From the NCBI GenBank assembly GCA_015661535.1, contig DQVY01000090.1, positions 1-20,243 of the forward strand: a stretch of DNA of 20,243 nucleotides. Direction: 5' to 3'. The notes beneath the pieces were generated by a model, which saw nothing but the letters and a program-made list of their open reading frames with translations, was not told the origin of the DNA and did no database searches. The stretch's first letter is position 1. Each line of letters opens with the position of its first letter. The position numbers and the translations under genes are program-made. Below are positions 14,605-20,243 of the stretch, in pieces. This DNA is from Sulfurovum sp. (GTDB lineage: Bacteria; Campylobacterota; Campylobacteria; Campylobacterales; Sulfurovaceae).

Positions 14605-14616
14605 ATAGTATACTAT
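14605..14616 (-). promoter_or_regulatory. Palindromic -10 region of the permease gene
   Basis: ATAGTATACTAT is a perfect 12-base palindrome. On the minus strand it carries TATACT at 14612-14607, about 26 bases before the permease start codon. The same hexamer is presented on the plus strand too (14609-14614). The site may act as a promoter in both directions or be a small operator in the divergent pepA-permease gap. Confidence 0.5.
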
Positions 14617-14637
14617 AAAAATTAGCCTATATTTTGA

Positions 14638-14643
14638 TATACT
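14638..14643 (+). promoter_or_regulatory. -10 box (TATACT) of pepA
   Basis: TATACT follows ATTTTGA and lies 35 bases before the pepA start codon, giving a leader of about 29 bases. The upstream region is T-rich, as at the other promoters here. Confidence 0.55.
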
Positions 14644-14678
14644 CCAAGAACTAAATAAAACATATATAAGGACCATTC

Positions 14679-16145
14679 ATGAATTTTGAATTAACTGCAC
14701 TCCCGGTGCAAGATGTCGATGCGCAGATAGAAGTGATCATTGTTGTCAACCATCATTTAAAACACTCTTTTGTACAAGACAAAAAACTACTAAAAAAAGC
14801 AGGCTTCTCTGCGGGACAAAATGAAACCTGTCTACTCATCGGAGAAGGCAGACTCTATGTAGGTGCTGCCTCTTTAAAAAGCACAGACCTTCGTACAGCA
14901 GCAGCTTCAGCTATAAAAGCATTAAAAGGTACAAAATACAGATCTTTAAAGATCGCAACCTATACTAACAAAGGCTGTACCTATAGTTTACGTGCCATGG
15001 CAGAAGGGTTTATTTTGGGTGCGTATACGTTTGACACCTATAAAAGTAAAAAAAGCAAAAACAAACTCAAGCAGATATCTATCTCTTTGGAAGAGTACAA
15101 TGGTCTTGAGATCGACATAGAAAAAGCATCTGTGCAGATACACAAGGCCCAGATCACAGCAGATGCCACAAACTTTACCCGTGACATTGTCAATACCACA
15201 CCAGATGACTGTTACCCCGAAGTGATGGCAAATATCGCTGAAGGTATGGCTGAAGATACGGGACTCTCTTGTAAGATCCTCAAACCAAAAGCACTCAGAA
15301 AAGAAAAAATGGAAACACTCTTGGCGGTAGCACGTGCTTCTCGCCATGCACCTAGAGTGATACACCTTAGCCATAAGCCTAAAAATCCTAAGTGTGTCGT
15401 GACACTTGTTGGTAAAGGGCTTACGTACGATTCAGGTGGATTAAGTTTAAAACCTGCAGACTTTATGGTAACGATGAAGTCAGACAAAAGTGGCGGGTCA
15501 GCGGTTATTGGCATTATGAAAGCAGTAGCAGAACTTGATCTCCCCATAGAAGTACATGGTTTTGTCGGTGCAGTGGAAAATATGATAGGCGGCGATGCCT
15601 ACAAACCGGATGATGTACTTGTGGCTAAAAATGGCAAAACCATAGAGATACGGAACACCGATGCTGAAGGTCGTTTGGTACTTGCAGACACACTCTGTTA
15701 TGCCCAGCAAGAGGTCAAAGCAGACTACCTTTTTGACTTTGCAACACTGACAGGCGCTTCTGTGGTGGCTGTAGGGCATTACACCTCTTCTATTATGGGG
15801 AACAATAAAAAAGTACAAGACCTGGTGGTAAAAGAAGCACATAATGCAGGTGAATTGGCCACGGCACTGGACTTTAACAACTACCTAAAGAAAACGATCA
15901 AGTCTGAAATTGCAGATGTATGTAACATTTCCAATACACGTTATGGAGGGGCTATTACCGCAGGTCAATTCCTTTCAGAGTTCATTGACAAAAAACATGC
16001 AAAAAAATGGGCACACATAGACATAGCAGGACCTGCTTTTGTAGAACATGCCTGGGGTGAAAACCCTCATGGTGCCTCAGGTGCCGGTGTGAGAATGATG
16101 GTGAAGCTTATAGAAGGTTTAGCAACAGATAAGAAGCATTCATAA
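14679..16145 (+). CDS. pepA: Leucyl aminopeptidase (M17 family)
   Basis: This cytoplasmic two-zinc aminopeptidase trims N-terminal residues from peptides. In some bacteria PepA is also a DNA-binding protein for recombination and gene control. The length of 488 residues is standard. The C-terminal catalytic domain shows VGKGLTYDSGG (Lys246, Asp251), SLKP (Lys258), MKSDKSGG (Asp269) and the signature NTDAEGRL (326-333, with Asp328, Glu330, Arg332). The usual DM(C/G)GA segment reads DKSGGSA here, a mild variation. The ribosome binding site AAGGACC lies ahead of the ATG. The gene is transcribed alone and converges on the antiporter gene. Confidence 0.96.
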   Translation: MNFELTALPVQDVDAQIEVIIVVNHHLKHSFVQDKKLLKKAGFSAGQNETCLLIGEGRLYVGAASLKSTDLRTAAASAIKALKGTKYRSLKIATYTNKGCTYSLRAMAEGFILGAYTFDTYKSKKSKNKLKQISISLEEYNGLEIDIEKASVQIHKAQITADATNFTRDIVNTTPDDCYPEVMANIAEGMAEDTGLSCKILKPKALRKEKMETLLAVARASRHAPRVIHLSHKPKNPKCVVTLVGKGLTYDSGGLSLKPADFMVTMKSDKSGGSAVIGIMKAVAELDLPIEVHGFVGAVENMIGGDAYKPDDVLVAKNGKTIEIRNTDAEGRLVLADTLCYAQQEVKADYLFDFATLTGASVVAVGHYTSSIMGNNKKVQDLVVKEAHNAGELATALDFNNYLKKTIKSEIADVCNISNTRYGGAITAGQFLSEFIDKKHAKKWAHIDIAGPAFVEHAWGENPHGASGAGVRMMVKLIEGLATDKKHS

Positions 16146-16150
16146 TGCAG

Positions 16151-16167
16151 GGTCGATAAAATCGACC
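16151..16167. terminator. Hairpin between convergent pepA and the antiporter gene
   Basis: GGTCGAT (16151-16157) and ATCGACC (16161-16167) form a perfect seven-base stem with a three-base AAA loop, filling the 24-base gap between the two stop codons. It is probably a shared terminator. The T run after it is short on both strands, so strength is uncertain. Confidence 0.6.
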
Positions 16168-16169
16168 GT

Positions 16170-17792
16170 TTAATGAAGGTTTAGGTGACAAGCCAAAGCT
16201 TCTTTTACCATAGTATTGGCGATCATCTCTCTGTCGTTGACGATATGTTTGATCCCCAAGTCTGAAAATACTGCTTCCTCTTCACTGTTGTTCACTTTAA
16301 CGATACTGTTGATGTTCGGATCAAAAGAGACAATGTTCTCACAAATGAGTTGTCTCTGTGTGGCATTTTCAATCGTAACGATGATCGCCGTACACGCGTT
16401 AATATTAAAATGGGAAAGTACCATTTTCTGTGCAGCATTGGCAAAGTAAATGGCCTCTTCCCCTTTTGCTATCTCCGCATCTACGATCTTCATATCATGT
16501 TCGATGATAAGATAAGGCAATTTTCTTTCTCTAAATGTTTTTACCAATTTTTGTCCTATAGGTCCATAACCACAGACAATGATATGGTTTTGATAATTGT
16601 CTACCTTGAGCGCACGTTCACGTAAGACCAGAGGCTCTTTTGAAAAGAGATCTGCCAATTTTTTAATATTTTTTAATACAAAAGGGGTAATGATCATCGA
16701 TATGACCACTGTAATGATCATGATCTGGTTCAATTTCGGAGAGAGAAGCTCGTTGGCACTGGCAAGGGCAAAAATAGCCAGGGAGAACTCCCCTACTTGA
16801 AACAGTGCCAAAGATGCTTTGACCGCAGTTCTCTTTTGTACAAAAAACTTTAAAAGCGTAAAAAGGAGTAAGCCTTTAAGAAGCATGATGCTCACTAGTA
16901 AAAAGAGGATAATATGCCCATAATCCAAGAGTGAATGCCAGTCAATGAGCATACCGATAGTCACAAAGAACACACCCAGAAGTATGTCTCTAAAGGGGAT
17001 GAGGTCTGCCTCTACCCTGTAGCGGTATTTGGTGTCTGCTATCATCATACCTGCAAGAAATGCTCCCAGAGAATAGGTAAAACCAAAAACATGCGCCAAA
17101 TAAGAAGCACTCATGACCCCAAGCAGCACAGAGACTAAAAATATCTCTTCAGAACCTGAAGACATGATCCAGCCAAATAGATGTTCAAGAAAATATTTGC
17201 CTATGAGAAAAATAATGAGAAAAACGACAATGGCAGAGGCAACGGTTTCAAGTAAAAGTGTTGAGACAGAGGTTGAGTCTGAAGCGAAAAAGGAAACCAT
17301 AAGAAGAATGGGGATCACAGCAAGGTCTTGAAAAAGTAAGATACCCAGTGTCACCCTGCCATAGCCTGTATGGATCTGGTTGTTCTCATTGAGTATTTTT
17401 AAGACAATGGCAGTAGATGAGAGTGCAAGTGCTGCCCCTATAACAATGGCAGATTTCATCTCCAGATCAAAGATCCATAACGACAAGAGGGTAAAGAGAA
17501 TGCCTGAAAAAATGACCTGCATCCCTCCAAATAGAAAAACTTCTTTTTTCATTTTTTTAAGATTGTTGACCGAAAATTCCAAGCCTATGGTAAACATCAG
17601 AAAGACAATACCAAACTCTGCAAGATGGCTTAACATCTCTCTTGAATCTTCTGCAAAATGGAATATGGACGATATGGCAAAGCCTGCGAAGACATACCCT
17701 ATCACAGTGGGGATATCAAATCGTTTTAAAATAACATTGAGTATGGTAGATATACTCACAGTGATGATAATGACCAGTAAAGCATTTTCCAT
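16170..17792 (-). CDS. KefB-type cation:proton antiporter (CPA2) with RCK domain
   Basis: This 540-residue monovalent cation/proton antiporter of the CPA2 group probably exchanges K+ or Na+ for H+ across the inner membrane. About 12 hydrophobic helices span residues 1-375. They include the unwound-helix motif SSTAIVLK (125-132), the proton-site FQDLAVIP (154-161) and a second half with GAFLAGM (243-249). A cytoplasmic NAD(H)-binding RCK_N domain follows (about 401-520), with the glycine loop VCGYGPIGQKL. No TrkA-C domain is seen. AGGAAC lies ahead of the ATG at 17792, and a TATAAT -10 box at 17824-17829. The ion specificity and whether it is gated like Kef by glutathione conjugates cannot be read from the sequence. 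Confidence 0.9.
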   Translation of the reverse strand: MENALLVIIITVSISTILNVILKRFDIPTVIGYVFAGFAISSIFHFAEDSREMLSHLAEFGIVFLMFTIGLEFSVNNLKKMKKEVFLFGGMQVIFSGILFTLLSLWIFDLEMKSAIVIGAALALSSTAIVLKILNENNQIHTGYGRVTLGILLFQDLAVIPILLMVSFFASDSTSVSTLLLETVASAIVVFLIIFLIGKYFLEHLFGWIMSSGSEEIFLVSVLLGVMSASYLAHVFGFTYSLGAFLAGMMIADTKYRYRVEADLIPFRDILLGVFFVTIGMLIDWHSLLDYGHIILFLLVSIMLLKGLLLFTLLKFFVQKRTAVKASLALFQVGEFSLAIFALASANELLSPKLNQIMIITVVISMIITPFVLKNIKKLADLFSKEPLVLRERALKVDNYQNHIIVCGYGPIGQKLVKTFRERKLPYLIIEHDMKIVDAEIAKGEEAIYFANAAQKMVLSHFNINACTAIIVTIENATQRQLICENIVSFDPNINSIVKVNNSEEEAVFSDLGIKHIVNDREMIANTMVKEALACHLNLH

Positions 17793-17823
17793 TCGAGTTC
17801 CTGTTTTTTCTTACTTGGGTAGT

Positions 17824-17829
17824 ATTATA
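17824..17829 (-). promoter_or_regulatory. -10 box (TATAAT) of the antiporter gene
   Basis: The minus strand reads GTGTATAATAC, a perfect TATAAT 32 bases before the start codon, giving a leader of about 25 bases. It lies back to back with the ychF promoter in the 126-base divergent gap. Confidence 0.6.
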
Positions 17830-17885
17830 CACTATTCACAGTATTATTAGAGGAGACCTTTATGTATATTACACCAACATTTCGC

Positions 17886-17891
17886 TAAAAT
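17886..17891 (+). promoter_or_regulatory. -10 box (TAAAAT) of the ychF operon
   Basis: TAAAAT in the context TTCGCTAAAATC lies 28 bases before the ychF start. The GCTAAAAT form is close to the GCTATAAT boxes of csp and trpB. The leader would be about 20 bases. Confidence 0.55.
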
Positions 17892-17918
17892 CACAGCATT
17901 ATATATTCAAGGATTATC

Positions 17919-19022
17919 ATGGGACTAGGCATCGGACTTGTTGGACTACCAAACGTAGGGAAATCTACAACTTTTAACGCACTCACAAAAGCACAAAATG
18001 CAGAATCTGCAAACTACCCGTTTTGTACGATAGAACCAAATAAGGCAGTGGTACCTGTACCAGACAAAAGACTAGATGAACTTGCTGAGATTGTAAAACC
18101 TGAAAAAGTACAATACTCAACCCTTGATTTTGTAGATATTGCAGGTCTTGTTGCAGGTGCGAGCAAAGGAGAAGGTTTAGGTAATAAATTCTTAGGTAAC
18201 ATTCGTGATACAGAAGTGATCTTACACATTGTAAGATGTTTTGCAGATGATAACATTGTGCATACAGAAGGTTCTATTGATCCTATTCGTGATGTTGAGA
18301 TCATTGAACAAGAGTTACTTTTTGCTGACATAGATGCGGTGCTTAAGCGTGTTGAAATGCTTAAGAAAAAGGCTAAAGGGAATGACAAAGATGCCAAAGA
18401 GCAGCTTGTGGTTGCTGAAGCCCTGCTTCTTCACATAGAAGATGGTGCTCCTGTCTCAACTTTTGAAGACAAAGAGAGTGACGGCTTTCTGGCAATGAAC
18501 AAAGATTTGCGTTTGCTTACTTCTAAACCTATCATCTATGGTGCGAATGTAGATGAAGATGGCCTTTCTGAAGACAGTGAATATGTAGAAAAACTTAAAG
18601 CGTATGCATCTGAAAGAGACTCTGAAGTCATCAAACTTTGTGCCAAAGTAGAAGAAGACATGGTAGACTTTGATGATGATGAAAGAGATGAAATGTTGGC
18701 AGACCTTGGGGTCACTGAGTCTGGTCTTGAGCAGATCATTCATAAAGGCTTCGATAAACTGGGACTACAGTCTTACTTTACCGCTGGTGTAAAAGAAGTG
18801 CGTGCCTGGACCATTCGTCAAGGGACAACGGCACCTAAAGCAGCAGCAGTCATCCATAATGACTTTGAAAAAGGCTTTATCCGTGCAGAAGTCATCAGCT
18901 ATGAGGATTTTGTTGAATTTGGCGGTGAATCAGGTGCCAAAGAAGCAGGTAAAAATAGACTTGAAGGAAAAGAGTACATTGTCCAAGATGGCGATGTGAT
19001 GCACTTTAGATTTAATGTATAA
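17919..19022 (+). CDS. ychF: Redox-regulated ATPase YchF (Obg/OLA1 family)
   Basis: YchF is a universally conserved P-loop protein of the Obg family. It prefers ATP over GTP, binds ribosomes and is linked to the oxidative stress response. The 367-residue length is standard. The P-loop is GLPNVGKST (residues 9-17), followed by NYPFCTIEPN, the G3 motif DIAGLV (73-78) and KGEGLGNKFL. The G4 position reads NVDED rather than NKxD, as expected for an ATP-preferring YchF. A TGS domain ends the protein (about 280-367). AAGGA lies ahead of the ATG. It leads a run with a DUF302 lipoprotein, a DUF1456 protein and a partial gene. Confidence 0.97.
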   Translation: MGLGIGLVGLPNVGKSTTFNALTKAQNAESANYPFCTIEPNKAVVPVPDKRLDELAEIVKPEKVQYSTLDFVDIAGLVAGASKGEGLGNKFLGNIRDTEVILHIVRCFADDNIVHTEGSIDPIRDVEIIEQELLFADIDAVLKRVEMLKKKAKGNDKDAKEQLVVAEALLLHIEDGAPVSTFEDKESDGFLAMNKDLRLLTSKPIIYGANVDEDGLSEDSEYVEKLKAYASERDSEVIKLCAKVEEDMVDFDDDERDEMLADLGVTESGLEQIIHKGFDKLGLQSYFTAGVKEVRAWTIRQGTTAPKAAAVIHNDFEKGFIRAEVISYEDFVEFGGESGAKEAGKNRLEGKEYIVQDGDVMHFRFNV

Positions 19023-19032
19023 AAGGAATTTT

Positions 19033-19503
19033 ATGGTTCATAGTAAAAAACTTATAATGATTTCACTTGTTGCTTTGGCACTTCTTGGGTGCGAAACAAA
19101 AAAAGGTACCTTTTTAGAAACAGTTGAAAGTCAAAATGATGTACCAACAGCAGTTGCCAAACTAAAAAGACTCATCAAAGAACAAGGTTTGAACTATTTT
19201 TATACGATTGACCATAAGGCAAATGCTACTGCGGTGAAGATGAACTTGAAGCCAGAAACGGTTGTCGTTTTTGGTAACCCTAAAATGGGAACAGTATTGA
19301 TGAACTGTAATCCTTCTATGGGCTTGGACCTGCCTTTGCGTATGTTATTTACGACAGACTATGAAGGTATAACGACCATCATGTATACCAATCCGGAGTA
19401 CTGGTCACTGAAACATAACATTAAAGACAAAAATTGTTTGTCCATTTTAAACAAAGCAAAAATGGCATTGGCCAATTTAGCAGAAGAAGCAGGTAAAAAA
19501 TAG
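19033..19503 (+). CDS. DUF302 lipoprotein
   Basis: This is a 156-residue exported protein with one DUF302 domain, a small alpha/beta fold of unknown role common in sulfur-oxidising and other bacteria. The N-terminus has a basic start, a hydrophobic core and a lipobox ending LLGC with Cys20, so it should be lipid-anchored. Family motifs are GLNYFYTIDHKANA, VVFGNPKMGTVLM, the LDLPLRMLF segment and a YTNPEYW-type element. I start it at 19033 because AAGGA (19023-19027) is well placed. The frame continues to an ATG at 19015 that overlaps ychF and lacks a site. The next gene starts at the very next base after the stop. Confidence 0.88.
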   Translation: MVHSKKLIMISLVALALLGCETKKGTFLETVESQNDVPTAVAKLKRLIKEQGLNYFYTIDHKANATAVKMNLKPETVVVFGNPKMGTVLMNCNPSMGLDLPLRMLFTTDYEGITTIMYTNPEYWSLKHNIKDKNCLSILNKAKMALANLAEEAGKK

Positions 19504-19986
19504 ATGCTTATCTCTACAAATGAAATACTCTACCGTATACAAAAAGCACTGAAATTAAGCATAGCAGATATGTTAGAAGCTTATACATTAGAAGACTATG
19601 AGATGGAGCCTTCTCACTTGGAATCTCTTCTTAAACGTCGTCTATCTAATGGCTTTATGCTGTGTTCTTATGAAGAGCTTGGTGTTTTCCTCGATGGACT
19701 TGTGACACTGAAGCGTGGTCCTTCTCCTAAAAAAAAGAGTGATGAAGTAGTTGAACTTACCAATAACCTCATACTTAAAAAACTGCGAATCGCTTTGGAA
19801 CTAAAAGAGGCAGAAACAGAGATCATCTTTGGTCTGGCCGAAGTGGAACTTAGCAAACAGCAACTGGCTTCCCTCTTTAGAAAAGAAGGGCATAAAAACT
19901 TCAAACCATGTTCCGATGAACTTCTTATGGCATTTTTAGATGGCTTAGATGAGTTCTACTTCATCGGTGGAGATATGGAAGACTAA
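19504..19986 (+). CDS. DUF1456 protein (YehS-like), two tandem repeats
   Basis: This is a 160-residue cytoplasmic protein of the DUF1456 family, typified by E. coli YehS, of unknown function. Two copies of the roughly 68-residue unit are visible, at about residues 4-72 and 88-156. Each has a helix (ILYRIQKALKLS; ILKKLRIALELK), an E-rich middle, a Cys near the end (MLCSYEELGVFLDGL; KPCSDELLMAFLDGL) and the FLDGL closing motif. The ATG follows directly after the DUF302 stop, so it is probably translationally coupled. No strong ribosome binding site is seen. Confidence 0.85.
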   Translation: MLISTNEILYRIQKALKLSIADMLEAYTLEDYEMEPSHLESLLKRRLSNGFMLCSYEELGVFLDGLVTLKRGPSPKKKSDEVVELTNNLILKKLRIALELKEAETEIIFGLAEVELSKQQLASLFRKEGHKNFKPCSDELLMAFLDGLDEFYFIGGDMED

Positions 19987-20243
19987 ATGAAACATACAGA
20001 CTTTTTAAGATCACTTAAAAATTTAAGAAGTCGTCTCGAAGAAGCTAAAAAGAAACCCCATTTTTTTCCTATGCTTAAAGAGGAAAATAGAGAAAAAGTA
20101 TATTGTGTTTGCAAAGACTCTAAGGGTGAAAGTAAATATCTTTACAGTTCACAAAAAGAACTGGAATATATGCTCTCTTCAAAGAGCATCACCCTGCATG
20201 CCTACCCCTGCCCTTATGAAAAAGGATGGCACTTAACAAAAAA
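19987..20243 (+). CDS. Small Cys-containing protein, 3' end outside window
   Basis: An ATG directly after the DUF1456 stop opens a frame that runs off the right edge without a stop (85 full codons visible). The N-terminal 26 residues are basic and helical. Then come VYCVCKDSKG, a helix, and LHAYPCPYEKGWHLTK. The spaced CxC and CP followed by GWHLT recall small zinc-ribbon proteins in which a Cys pair precedes a GWHLT-like end. The second Cys of a normal CPxC is absent here, so metal binding is uncertain. Position suggests it shares a transcript with ychF, DUF302 and DUF1456. Confidence 0.65.
   Translation, partial: MKHTDFLRSLKNLRSRLEEAKKKPHFFPMLKEENREKVYCVCKDSKGESKYLYSSQKELEYMLSSKSITLHAYPCPYEKGWHLTK

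Noticed and set aside
16151..16167. Another copy of the REP element after pepA
   Set aside because: The hairpin shares only the letters GGTCG with the REP arm. It has a three-base loop and no GTAG head, so it is more likely a terminator.
17380..17850. 156-codon open frame on the plus strand opposite the antiporter start
   Set aside because: It is antisense to conserved membrane helices of the antiporter, and the translated product has no family features.

Overview
This is a stretch of ordinary, compact, AT-rich bacterial chromosome. It looks like a member of the Campylobacterota, probably of the marine Sulfurovum/Sulfurimonas kind; that is an inference from style and gene content, because no rRNA or other marker gene is present. 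The supporting signs are short intergenic gaps, clear sigma70 -10 boxes (TATAAT, TATACT or TAAAAT) without convincing -35 boxes, AAGGA-type ribosome binding sites, a solitary trpB, a small c-type cytochrome and mixed housekeeping operons. I see no rRNA, tRNA, CRISPR array, transposase, phage or plasmid gene. No stretch without a gene exceeds about 200 bases.

Layout. At the left edge is the 3' part of a glutamine-dependent NAD synthetase gene (1-1039, 5' end outside the window). Next come an unrecognised 101-residue protein, a DUF502 membrane protein and a cold-shock protein with an unusually long leader and a strong terminator. On the minus strand lie a periplasmic DUF4139 protein and, upstream of it, a mono-haem cytochrome c. 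Divergent from these, 4592-8646 is a tight run of five genes: folD, lepB (GTG start overlapping the folD stop), rpiB, apt and a membrane-anchored metallophosphoesterase. Together they serve one-carbon metabolism, protein export, pentose phosphate isomerisation and adenine salvage. Between rpiB and apt sits a pair of inverted REP-like hairpins with GTAG heads (6889-6982), the one element that looks like a mobile repeat (a REPIN).

After that run come an HD-GYP signalling protein with a GYP-to-GYL change, then trpB followed by an unknown acidic protein. A minus-strand pair follows: a BASS/ACR3-like permease and a SelO-family pseudokinase AMPylase. Then come pepA (+) and a KefB-type antiporter (-) that converge on a small hairpin. 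Finally ychF leads a run of a DUF302 lipoprotein, a DUF1456 protein and a small protein cut by the right edge.

I found no convincing new multi-gene system. The most distinctive items are the REPIN-like element, the Met-rich segment of the DUF4139 protein, the altered GYP motif, the long csp leader and the overlapping hairpins ahead of selO.
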